From NCBI GenBank assembly GCA_039820405.1, contig JBCBQC010000097.1:1-23428 (forward strand): a stretch of 23,428 nt of DNA, in the 5' to 3' direction. This DNA is from CALLVY01 sp937899855 (GTDB taxonomy: Bacteria > Bacteroidota > Bacteroidia > Chitinophagales > Saprospiraceae). Shown here piece after piece: positions 15,378 to 23,171 of the stretch (position 1 is its first letter; each line of letters starts with the position of its first letter). Under the pieces are notes generated by a model. It had not been told where the DNA came from and made no database searches. It worked only from the letters and a program-made list of their open reading frames with translations. The translations under genes were made by a program, and so were the position numbers.

Positions 15378-15832
15378 AGTTGAGAGTTAAGTGGCTGAAT
15401 TATTTTTCGTTTGGTCAATCGTCGGTAGAAATAGAGAAAACTGCCGTTGACCCAAACCCCAAAGAACAGGATGGCGACGGCAGCATAGTAAAGCTCCTCA
15501 GAAGGGTAAAACAGCTGACTGATGAGCAGCAACAATACCCCCAAACTGGCAATCGCCGTAGCGATCCAGGTCCGAGTACCTCGAAAGTTGAGACGGATCC
15601 CCAGAACGACGATGAGGGCAATGCCGAGGAGCAGATAGGCCGAGCTCGCGTGTGCGTTGGGGTAAAGCATTTTACCACTACAGAGGGACATGGCGCCCGA
15701 GTAGGCCATGATACAAAAGGGACACTTGGGAAGAACGGCGACGAGGATGGCGGGCAGGTACGAATAGAAACCGGCGTGCTTGTGGGAAGCACGACAAGAC
15801 ATTCCAGTTCCACAGGGTTTCGCTCTATTCAT
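15374..15832 (-). CDS. Cys-containing four-helix membrane protein heading the cox operon, unknown function
   Basis: Seen, 152 residues from the ATG at 15832: a Cys/His-bearing N-terminus (PCGTGMSCRASHKH), a first membrane segment that runs into VLPKCPFCIMAYSGAMSLC, then three more hydrophobic helices and a basic tail (YRRLTKRK). About four membrane segments in all. It resembles small Bacteroidota membrane proteins with a PKCPxC motif, but I cannot name the family. It is the first gene of the operon and its stop overlaps the coxM start by an ATGA, so it is made with CO dehydrogenase. Cys/His ligands at both ends of helix 1 would suit metal (copper?) binding or redox work; that is inference. 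A TTG at 15841 could add three residues. Confidence 0.75.
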   Translation of the reverse strand: MNRAKPCGTGMSCRASHKHAGFYSYLPAILVAVLPKCPFCIMAYSGAMSLCSGKMLYPNAHASSAYLLLGIALIVVLGIRLNFRGTRTWIATAIASLGVLLLLISQLFYPSEELYYAAVAILFFGVWVNGSFLYFYRRLTKRKIIQPLNSQL

Positions 15833-16129
15833 TTCGCCCAATCAAAGATGAGGGCCGCTAGAGGGAGTATCAACCGTATTTTAGCATCGGAAAAGTGGTT
15901 TTTTTTGACCTAAGTACCGGTGAATTGGCAGCTACGCAAACGCAATGATCTTTTACTTCAACAGCGTAGACGCATTTTTAATTTCAAAAAAACCAATGAT
16001 ACCTAAAAATATACGCCCATTCGGCCTTGGCCTAATATATAATTTGGAAACCACTAATGGACCTTTTCGTTGGTCAGAATGATGATATTAGATTAATTTG
16101 GAATAAGTCTAAATCCAAATCTAAATAAG
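15833..16129. other. Intergenic region upstream of the cox operon
   Basis: These 297 bases separate the mobA-like gene from the head of the cox operon, both on the minus strand. They are clearly more AT-rich than the flanking genes and should hold the cox promoter. No convincing Bacteroidota -33/-7 pair could be placed. An AT-rich hairpin (ATTTGGA 16096-16102 with TCCAAAT 16114-16120) lies about ten bases past the mobA-like stop; it lacks a T-run, so it is at best a weak terminator. Confidence 0.4.
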
Positions 16130-17251
16130 CTAGCGGCGGACGGTGAGCGATCGGTACTCTTCGGGGGTATTGACGTTGAGCATAAAAGAATGGTCTTCCA
16201 CTTCGATTTCGCGAACGGAGGCATTGATGAGGACCTTGCGCAGACAGGAGTAGCCCCGCGTCAGAAACTGTGACAAAACCGAGTAGGCTTTGGGCTCCCA
16301 GAGGGTCATGAGGGGTTCGGGAAAACGGGTGTCCGGGTTGTGGAAGCAGGTCGCCACCCGGTAGGTCTCTCTTTGTTCCAGTAGTAGGCGTAGGTGTCTT
16401 TGTTGGAGCAGGGGCTGATCACAGGCGACCACCAGCCAGGCGGCATTGGGATCACGTTGGAAAGCGGTGAGGAGCCCACCGAAGGGGCCCAGGCCCAGGA
16501 AGCGGTCTTCGAGGAGGGGGTATTGGCTTTCCACTTGGGTACCGGGTGCTACGGAGAGGTAGGTTTCCTCGGTCAGTTCGCTGAGCAGGTCGGCCATGTG
16601 TTCGCGTTGGGCTTTGCCGTGGTAGGAGATGGCGCCTTTGTCGCGCCCCATGCGTTGGCTTTTGCCACCGGCCAGTACGAGTCCTTTAATGGGAGCGGGG
16701 CGCACGGCCTGTTGCAAAAAATCGGCGAGGGCGGCGGGGTCGTGGAGGGGAAAGAGGGGCAGGTCGGCCCAGTGGGGGATGGCCTCCCGAAGAAAATCGT
16801 AAACCTCTTCGTCGTCTTGGACGAAGGCAATGACCTCGCCCAAGCGATCCAACTTGCGTCGTAGCGATTCCTTTTTGGCGGAACTGAGCAGGACGACCTG
16901 CTGGCGGGCCACAAAGTGGTTGCCGTTGATGAGCATAAAATCGGTCTCGCTGAGTAGGGGCCGGTAGAGGTGGGTGTGTTGGTCGCCGTGGAGGTTGACT
17001 TGCCGAAAGGCAATCTTGTCGATGAGGTGGCGATGGAGGTTGGGCTTTTCGGGGGCAACGGCCTGGTGCTTGGCGTCGACGTATCCGATGCGCGTGGAAG
17101 GGCCAAGGTGCTGCTGGATGCCGTCCACCAACTGTTCAATTTTTCCACAGGGAGCCCCCAGTAGGGCAAATTCGTAACGGTGGTACTGACCACCCTGGGG
17201 CTTGGTGAGTAGGGCGTGTTTTTGATGACCGGAAGTCTGCATTTTCTCCAT
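16130..17251 (-). CDS. Two-domain MobA-like molybdenum cofactor nucleotidyltransferase
   Basis: Seen, 373 residues: an N-terminal ~185-residue domain starting KHALLTKPQGG, with a degenerate P-loop-like LLGAPCGKIEQL, then YVDAKHQ and DFMLINGNHFVARQQVVLL, loosely like MobB; and a C-terminal NTP-transferase domain from ~190 with LAGGKSQRMGRDKG (LAGG at 193-196), GPFGGLLTAF and VVACDQPLL. Known: MobA attaches GMP and MocA attaches CMP to molybdopterin. CO dehydrogenase uses the cytosine form, yet the LAGG motif is the guanylyl-type (MocA has LAAG). The genomic position argues that it serves the cox genes. I chose the ATG at 17251; ATGs at 17242 and 17296 are alternatives, and a TTG at 17317 is unlikely. 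Confidence 0.82.
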   Translation of the reverse strand: MEKMQTSGHQKHALLTKPQGGQYHRYEFALLGAPCGKIEQLVDGIQQHLGPSTRIGYVDAKHQAVAPEKPNLHRHLIDKIAFRQVNLHGDQHTHLYRPLLSETDFMLINGNHFVARQQVVLLSSAKKESLRRKLDRLGEVIAFVQDDEEVYDFLREAIPHWADLPLFPLHDPAALADFLQQAVRPAPIKGLVLAGGKSQRMGRDKGAISYHGKAQREHMADLLSELTEETYLSVAPGTQVESQYPLLEDRFLGLGPFGGLLTAFQRDPNAAWLVVACDQPLLQQRHLRLLLEQRETYRVATCFHNPDTRFPEPLMTLWEPKAYSVLSQFLTRGYSCLRKVLINASVREIEVEDHSFMLNVNTPEEYRSLTVRR

Positions 17252-17446
17252 TGATTTTACTTGATTGGCTGGAGCCAAGATACGTAGATTACCCATTTGC
17301 AACAAATGAAGTAGCAAAAGGATGAAATCCCATTTTTAATCTTAACTTAAAACCCCATCGGCCCGGGACTGGACGGGAAGCCCTACCTTGGCGGGAATGG
17401 AAATAAATAGACATGGGCAAATGTGCCGAGGAATACCGTACGCTGC

Positions 17447-18877
17447 ATGAAGACAAAATTCAATACCCTATGGCTGGTCCTGCTGCTGCCCTCATTACTT
17501 GGTGGCCAGCAACCACTGACCGAAGTACAGATCCGGGAAGATTTCGAGGTTCTAAAAAATGTTCTGGTAAAAGGACATCCAGCCCTCTACGAATATACGT
17601 CCAGATCGGAATGGGACAGCCTCTTTGCAAACTTTGCGGCGGAAAAAGTGAGGACCCTCAAAACCGACCGGGATTTGTACCGCGCCCTTATCCAGCTCAC
17701 CGATCGCGTCCGGGACGGGCACCTGATCGTGATGCGGCCCCGGCTCGATTCCATCCCCCCACTCTTCCCCCTGCTGTTGAAAATCATCCACGGGCATTGC
17801 TATACCGATACCGATGACTTTGGCATCCCCGTCGGGTCAGAAATCCTGACCATTGACGGCATCGAGTGGACGACGTTGCGGGAGCGATTGCTGCCCTACG
17901 CCCCATCGGATGGATTCAACACGAGTAAAAAAGACCGACAAATGGAAAGGGAATTTGGCATCCTGCACTTTTACGAATTCGGAGCACAGGCGGGATACCG
18001 GGTCAGCTACCGCAGCCCTTCCAATCGGATCGAGGAGCGGTACATTGACAGCCAATCTTTTGAAAGCATTGGCAAACGCTTTGCCCAAAGAAACTCCAAC
18101 TTTGGCCGTACGACCCTGGGCAAACAGGCACCCGATTGTTACTTCATCGACTCCTTGCGTACCGCCGTTCTAACCCTCAACACATTCAACGGGGAGGTGG
18201 AAAAATTTCAATCGGCGCTCGGCGCTATTTTCAAAGACATCCGACGAAAAAAAGCGAAGCACCTGATCATTGACATCCGGCAGAATGAAGGGGGCTATCC
18301 CCTCAATGCGATCCATGCCTTCTCCTACCTCGCCAGTAAACCCTTTAAGCAACGTCGGTCCTCCGAAGTGAGCACCGCTACCCTACCGGAGGAAGACCAT
18401 GGTCAAAACCTAGTCAATGGATATACCTACGAAACCTTTTTCAAGACGTTCTACGAGTCGGCGGAAAAGCAAGGCGAGCGCTGGCTACTCCAGGAGGACA
18501 CCAACGAAGCCAGGATGGTTCCCAACAAAAAAAGGTACGGGGGCAAGGTCTACGTGTTGATCGGGGGAAAGACGTTTTCGGCAGGCGCTAGCTTTGCCTT
18601 GTTCTGCAAAAATGCGGGCATCCCCCTGATTGGAGAAGAAACGGGGGGCGGCTACTACACCCAAACGGGGGGCTACCCCATCCTCTACACCTTACCCCAC
18701 TCGGCCATCAAAATCCTCGTCTCGCTGGTCAAAATAAATCGCTTCGTAGAAGATACCAGCCCCGAAAGAGGACGTGGGATTTTGCCAGACCAAGCGGTGC
18801 CCTTGACCGTGGCGGATTTGATCGCCGGGAAAGATAGCCAGTTGGACTACGTATTGAAGCAAATCAAAAACCAATAG
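17447..18877 (+). CDS. Exported S41-family (C-terminal processing type) peptidase
   Basis: Seen, 476 residues: signal peptide ~1-21 (FNTLWLVLLLPSLLGGQQ); an N-terminal helical part; a short segment like the end of a PDZ domain (GIPVGSEILTIDGIEW); then the S41 core with KAKHLIIDIRQNEGGY, the catalytic-serine motif GKTFSAGASFALF, GEETGGGYY and GILPDQAVPLTVADL near the end. Known: such S41 enzymes use a Ser/Lys-type site in the periplasm; substrates are unknown for most Bacteroidota members. The ATG at 17447 is chosen because it starts the signal peptide directly. The phosphodiesterase lipoprotein gene follows after five bases, so the two share a transcript. No functional link is evident to the cox genes. 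Confidence 0.88.
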   Translation: MKTKFNTLWLVLLLPSLLGGQQPLTEVQIREDFEVLKNVLVKGHPALYEYTSRSEWDSLFANFAAEKVRTLKTDRDLYRALIQLTDRVRDGHLIVMRPRLDSIPPLFPLLLKIIHGHCYTDTDDFGIPVGSEILTIDGIEWTTLRERLLPYAPSDGFNTSKKDRQMEREFGILHFYEFGAQAGYRVSYRSPSNRIEERYIDSQSFESIGKRFAQRNSNFGRTTLGKQAPDCYFIDSLRTAVLTLNTFNGEVEKFQSALGAIFKDIRRKKAKHLIIDIRQNEGGYPLNAIHAFSYLASKPFKQRRSSEVSTATLPEEDHGQNLVNGYTYETFFKTFYESAEKQGERWLLQEDTNEARMVPNKKRYGGKVYVLIGGKTFSAGASFALFCKNAGIPLIGEETGGGYYTQTGGYPILYTLPHSAIKILVSLVKINRFVEDTSPERGRGILPDQAVPLTVADLIAGKDSQLDYVLKQIKNQ

Positions 18878-18882
18878 CACGT

Positions 18883-19866
18883 ATGGGAACCCAATCGACC
18901 AATGGACCGACCTCTTTCCCCCACATCCCCTTTTTACTTGCGCTATCCCTAATTTTAGCCTGCGGCGCCGACCCCCAACCCGCAGCCACACCAGCCAAAA
19001 AACCGGCGACCACACCAATACAAAACACCATGAGTACCCCCACGATCGACTGGCAGGGCCACCGCGGCGCCCGCGGACTCCTGCCCGAAAATACCATCCC
19101 CGCCTTCCTCAAGGCCCTCGAATACCCCATCCAAACCCTCGAACTGGACGTGGTCGTCTCCCAAGACCAACGGGTCATCCTCTCCCACGAACCCTGGTTT
19201 TCCGAACACATCTGTACCAAACCCAATGGCCAACCCGTCACGGCCAGCGAAGCCCAAAGCCTCAAAATCTACGAGATGGACTACGCCACCATCCAAACCT
19301 ACGACTGCGGACAACGGGGCAACGACCGCTTTCCCGAGCAACAGCCCCTAGCCGCCACCAAACCCGAGCTGCGCGAAATGGTGCGAGCCGCCGAAGCCAA
19401 AGCCCGGGAACTGCAGCGCCCCCTGCCCTACTACAACATCGAGCTGAAAACCGAGGAAAGCTACTACGGCCGGCTCACCCCCGCCCCCGCCGCGTTCGTC
19501 CAACTGGTACTTGGCGAGTTGGATAGCCTCGGTATCCTACCCCGGGTCACCCTCCAATCCTTCGATATGAATATTCTCGAAGCCATACACCAGCAAAATC
19601 CCAAGGTCACCACCGCCCAGTTGATCGAAAACACCCAATCCCTCGAAACCAACCTCGCCCGGCTGTCCTTCCAACCCGACATCTACAGCCCCTACTACGA
19701 AACAGTCACCCGGGAACTGGTCGAACAAGTCCACGCCCGCCAGATGAAGCTCATTCCCTGGACCGTCAATCAAGTGGAGGACATGCGTTTGCTGATGGAA
19801 TTAGAAGTCGATGGCATCATCACAGACTACCCCGATCGCATCGAGGCGGCGCTGGGATTGCGTTAG
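18883..19866 (+). CDS. Glycerophosphodiester phosphodiesterase lipoprotein
   Basis: Seen, 327 residues: an N-terminal hydrophobic signal ending in lipobox LILAC, then a Pro/Ala/Thr linker, and a GDPD TIM-barrel from ~57 with GHRGARGLLPENT, LELDVVVSQDQ and ILSHEPWF (the catalytic His/Glu/Asp set), IELKTEE in mid-domain, IPWTVNQVEDM and DGIITDYPDR at the end. Known: these enzymes split glycerophosphodiesters into glycerol-3-phosphate and an alcohol. Odd point: the signal has no Arg or Lys before its hydrophobic core, so an internal ATG at 19030 (cytosolic form) is possible but less likely because the lipobox is well formed. It ends eight bases from the stop of the convergent GH3/beta-lactamase gene. 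Confidence 0.9.
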   Translation: MGTQSTNGPTSFPHIPFLLALSLILACGADPQPAATPAKKPATTPIQNTMSTPTIDWQGHRGARGLLPENTIPAFLKALEYPIQTLELDVVVSQDQRVILSHEPWFSEHICTKPNGQPVTASEAQSLKIYEMDYATIQTYDCGQRGNDRFPEQQPLAATKPELREMVRAAEAKARELQRPLPYYNIELKTEESYYGRLTPAPAAFVQLVLGELDSLGILPRVTLQSFDMNILEAIHQQNPKVTTAQLIENTQSLETNLARLSFQPDIYSPYYETVTRELVEQVHARQMKLIPWTVNQVEDMRLLMELEVDGIITDYPDRIEAALGLR

Positions 19867-19874
19867 TAGTCTCC

Positions 19875-22772
19875 TCATTGCTCCAAATCAAAAGAAGCCT
19901 CCGCGCGCTGCACGGGCTGGGTCCGGGCTGCCGGAGTGGTTCGCTGGCCCGGCCGGTAAGAGCGGAGGGCATCGTACACCACGGTGTGCATCCGCCGCCG
20001 GACGCGCTCGCGGAAAAGCCCCTTGTTGTGGTAGTCCTCATTGATGCGATTGGTGAGGAAGATAAAGACCAAGTCCTCGGCCGGATCCACCCAGATACAG
20101 GAGCCCGTAAAACCCGTATGCCCGTAAGTGTGCTTGGAGGCCTTGGGCGAACAGGCCTGCCGCCGGAGGCGTTTGTTGCGCTTGTCAAAACCCAGCCCCC
20201 GGTAGCCCTTGGATTGGGTGCGGGTAAAGTAATCAATTGTGGATTGCTGGAGGTAGCGGCGCCCGCCGTAAGTGCCACCATTGAGTAACATCTGAAACAG
20301 GATGCCCAGATCGCGGCTGTTGGAAAAAAGTCCCGCATTGCCCGCCACGCCCCGTAGGAGGGCCGCCGTCTCGTCGTGGACGTAGCCGTGCACCACTTGC
20401 TTGCGCCACAGCTCGTCGTGCGCCGTGGGGATGATTTCCCGCTGGGGAAAACGATCGAGGGGGCGAAAGCCCGTGCGTTTGAGGTGGAGTGGGGTGTAGA
20501 ACTGTTGCTGGAGATAACGGTCAAAATCCTTGCCCGTCTTGGCTTCCACCACGCGTTGTAGGAGGGCAAAATTGACGTCGCTGTACCGGTAGCGTTTTCG
20601 GCGCTTGGGCTCCAATTGGTAGACGGCCTGCCAGAGGGTATCCAGGTAGTCTTGGCGTAGGAAAAAGGAATCGGCTACGGGAATCTGATAGTCGTCCCGC
20701 TCTTCGTAGCAAAAGTACTCCGTACAATCCCGACTGTTGGAATCGCGGGCCATGACGAAGGGCGTGATGGGCATGTGGGCTTGGAGTCCCGACTGGTGGG
20801 TCAACAATTGCCACAGGGTCAGTTTGCGGAGCGGGGAGTCCTCCCCTAGCTCCAGGTGTTTCTCCAGTCGGTCCCGCAGTTTGACCCGCCCGTTTTCGTA
20901 TAGCTTCATCAGGGCCAGCGTCGTGGCCGCCACCTTGGTAATCGACGCCAGGTCGTAGAGGTCCTGATCCGCTACCGCCCGCCGTCGGTGGATGCTTTGG
21001 TGGCCAAAGTTTTTGTCGTAAATCACCTTCCCCTCCTTTAGTACCATAACCTGACAGCCGGGAATGGCCCGCTTGCTGATCGCCGAACGCGCGATGGCAT
21101 CGATACCCACCAACTTAAAAGAGGCAATGCCCACCTCCTCCGGCTCGGCGTAAGCCAGCCGGGTGGTCGACAGGTTACCGCCGTGGCCCCGGGGCAGGTG
21201 GGTGGCTACCCTCAGGGGTAAGCGACCGGGCGTGTTGCGCCCCCCAAAGAGCGCCTGTACGGCGTAGGTCTCCGTTACTGGATGCTGCTCCATCACCTGA
21301 ATCATCGCCAGGGTACTGTCAAAAAACTGCAAGTTGTAGGGATTGCCAAAATTGACCAAAGCCAGCGCCCCTTCCCGGGCGATGGCATTGACCGAGGCAA
21401 TAAATTCGGCGTGCTGATCGGCGGCTAGATTCTGCTGGCTGAGGGCCAATACCACCGTTCGGTGTCGGTACTGCCGAGGCTTTAGAGGAGCCAGCCCGCC
21501 TCCCGGTTGGGGCTGGATCCAACGCTCCCGAAACTGGGTATACTGTCCCAGTTCCCGACTAAAGTGCGACAGCTCGGCCGGTCCGACCTGGATCACCTCA
21601 AAGCGTTTTTGGGCGAGATTTTGGAAGGGCAGGAGCTCCCCCCGATTTTGGGCCAGCACCAGCGAAGCCTCGTACCATTCCCGAACGGTACGGTCCAGCT
21701 GCGGATCGCGCAACTCAGCTAGGGCCGCCGCTCGCCGATCCGCTGCCACGACGTTGGCGCAGCGGATCCAATTCTTGGCCCGAAGGATCCGACGGACCTT
21801 GCGGTCCAGGTCCGCCTCGCTCCACCGCTTTTGACGCAGGGCCTCCAGAATCACGGCCCGGTACTGCCCCAGGCTATCCGGGACCAGGAGCACCTCCGCT
21901 CCGGCGAGGAGTTGGGCCACCACCGTCTGGCTCGACGACGCATCGGCCCAGTGGAGTCCGTCAAAATCGTAGCGGGCTTTGGCGTAGCGGGCGAGGTAGT
22001 CCGCCCCGCGACTGCGCAGGGTATCGGCTCTAAAAAAGCCGGTTCGGTAACGCATCCCGGAAAGCCCCTCGTGCGACAATTGCCCCAGCGTCGACTGGTG
22101 GCGGGCCAGGCTGTCGGAGGGGCTGGTTTTGATGGCCTCGACCTGCCCCCCGATACTCAGGATGTGTTCGTTTTGTAGGGCGTAGAGCAACTGCTGAGAT
22201 CGTTCGCGCTGTTCGGTGGAGTCGTTGGTGAGCACTTGGTAATTGTACTGGCCTCGCTCCGGCCGGTTCTGGGCCAGGGTCGGAGCGAGGCTGAAGTTGA
22301 TGCCGAGGGCCTGGCAGTGTCGGACGTAGCGGCGTTCGAGTTGTTGGAGGGCGGAGTCGCGTGTACTGCTGCTGAGGGTGGCGGGCAGGGGGAAGGGCGT
22401 CAGATCGTTGAATTGGCCGTGTAGGCTGATGCGTTCGCGGGTTCCGAAGAAGGGGAGTACCGCGGCCTGGGCTTCCATCCGATCGCGCCACAGGAGGAAA
22501 GAATCGAGGGGCAGGTCTTGGAGGAGGAAGCCTCCCGCTTGCTGGCTTGCGAGGTCTTGAGGGGTGGATGGGTGCAGTTGCTTCGCGGAGCGAGGAGCCC
22601 ACACGAGTAGCTGCCCGACCTTTTGTGACGTACTCATCCGGGCGAGAATTGAATCCGCCCAGGTGCTGTCGTCTTGTAAAAAGGGGGCGTGGACGACGGG
22701 TTTGGGCACCTCTTCGGGCTGACAAGCCAGGAGCGTTAGTAGTACCAGTAAACCCAAGATTCTCAGGAGCAT
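19875..22772 (-). CDS. GH3 (NagZ-like)/serine beta-lactamase-fold fusion lipoprotein
   Basis: Seen, 965 residues: lipoprotein signal LLTLLAC; a GH3-like N-terminal region at ~40-330 with MSTSQKVGQLL and FDGLHWADASS (Asp277 at the place of the nucleophile); a GH3 C-terminal-like part at ~340-540; and a class-C beta-lactamase/esterase-fold domain at ~550-945 with SITK (Ser610, Lys613), YSD (Tyr730) and HTG (885-887). Known: such fusions in Bacteroidota are thought to act on peptidoglycan, the GH3 half as N-acetylglucosaminidase and the lactamase fold as peptidase or esterase. Odd: the NagZ loop KHFPGHG is absent and that region is rewritten (LSIGGQVEAIKTSPSD), so the GH3 half may be weak or inactive. 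The gene is monocistronic and convergent with the GDPD gene. Confidence 0.9.
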   Translation of the reverse strand: MLLRILGLLVLLTLLACQPEEVPKPVVHAPFLQDDSTWADSILARMSTSQKVGQLLVWAPRSAKQLHPSTPQDLASQQAGGFLLQDLPLDSFLLWRDRMEAQAAVLPFFGTRERISLHGQFNDLTPFPLPATLSSSTRDSALQQLERRYVRHCQALGINFSLAPTLAQNRPERGQYNYQVLTNDSTEQRERSQQLLYALQNEHILSIGGQVEAIKTSPSDSLARHQSTLGQLSHEGLSGMRYRTGFFRADTLRSRGADYLARYAKARYDFDGLHWADASSSQTVVAQLLAGAEVLLVPDSLGQYRAVILEALRQKRWSEADLDRKVRRILRAKNWIRCANVVAADRRAAALAELRDPQLDRTVREWYEASLVLAQNRGELLPFQNLAQKRFEVIQVGPAELSHFSRELGQYTQFRERWIQPQPGGGLAPLKPRQYRHRTVVLALSQQNLAADQHAEFIASVNAIAREGALALVNFGNPYNLQFFDSTLAMIQVMEQHPVTETYAVQALFGGRNTPGRLPLRVATHLPRGHGGNLSTTRLAYAEPEEVGIASFKLVGIDAIARSAISKRAIPGCQVMVLKEGKVIYDKNFGHQSIHRRRAVADQDLYDLASITKVAATTLALMKLYENGRVKLRDRLEKHLELGEDSPLRKLTLWQLLTHQSGLQAHMPITPFVMARDSNSRDCTEYFCYEERDDYQIPVADSFFLRQDYLDTLWQAVYQLEPKRRKRYRYSDVNFALLQRVVEAKTGKDFDRYLQQQFYTPLHLKRTGFRPLDRFPQREIIPTAHDELWRKQVVHGYVHDETAALLRGVAGNAGLFSNSRDLGILFQMLLNGGTYGGRRYLQQSTIDYFTRTQSKGYRGLGFDKRNKRLRRQACSPKASKHTYGHTGFTGSCIWVDPAEDLVFIFLTNRINEDYHNKGLFRERVRRRMHTVVYDALRSYRPGQRTTPAARTQPVQRAEASFDLEQ

Positions 22773-23171
22773 AGTGCTTCAAATTGGCCTCAATAATAAA
22801 ACCGATCGGCCTACCCCCGGGGTAGCCCAAATGGCTTTGGTCATCTCGTTGTCTCGATGGTATGTTTAAAGTAGGGTAAAGTGATTCGGGGAGAATCTTA
22901 TCAAGATAAAGACTCTCCACAATACTTGAAAGGTAAAATGACATTTTTCCCCAGAAACTTTTGTCGCTTTCTCACTTTAAAGAAAATTTAAATTTTTTTC
23001 AAAAAAGTGTAGCCGGGTCTGTTACTTTTTGGGAGAATGGCATTATGAGTTTGAAACGGTCTTTATGGCGATTAGCTGATAGCCTCCCTTCCACAGTCAG
23101 CAACTCAGGTTTCTGGCTGTGGAGATGGCTTTCGCCAGTGACGATATCGGAAAGTTAAAAAAATTCCGTAA
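22773..23171. other. Divergent intergenic region with several inverted repeats
   Basis: These 399 bases lie between two divergent genes and should carry both promoters. Visible: CTACCCC-C-GGGGTAG (22811-22825), a 7-bp perfect palindrome with one central base, about 40 bases before the fusion-lipoprotein start; a composite hairpin (GGAGA 22890-22894 with TCTCC 22914-22918, and ATCTT/AAGAT inside); an AT-rich stretch at 22978-23006; and a hairpin at 23091-23122 (listed separately). No sure -33/-7 promoter was placed. Small open frames here have no coding character. Confidence 0.45.
23091..23122 (+). promoter_or_regulatory. Hairpin in the probable leader of the ECF sigma gene
   Basis: CCACAGTCAG (23091-23100) pairs with CTGGCTGTGG (23113-23122) over ten positions with one G-T pair and a 12-base loop. 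It ends 49 bases before the sigma-factor ATG. No T-run follows, so it is not a terminator. It may be an operator or a leader structure. Confidence 0.4.

Noticed and set aside
15833..16129. Bacteroidota-type promoter (TTG / TAnnTTTG) for the cox operon
   Set aside because: A TAnnTTTG match on the minus strand (16116-16123) has no TTG at the right distance and lies too far upstream.
22030..22944. 304-residue minus-strand frame overlapping the start of the GH3/beta-lactamase gene
   Set aside because: Pro/Arg/Thr-rich out-of-frame reading with no recognisable domain; the overlapping frame has a clear lipoprotein signal and family motifs.
22961..23158. 65-residue plus-strand frame before the ECF sigma gene
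   Set aside because: Low-quality composition, begins in AT-rich DNA and overlaps a hairpin; looks like non-coding leader or spacer.
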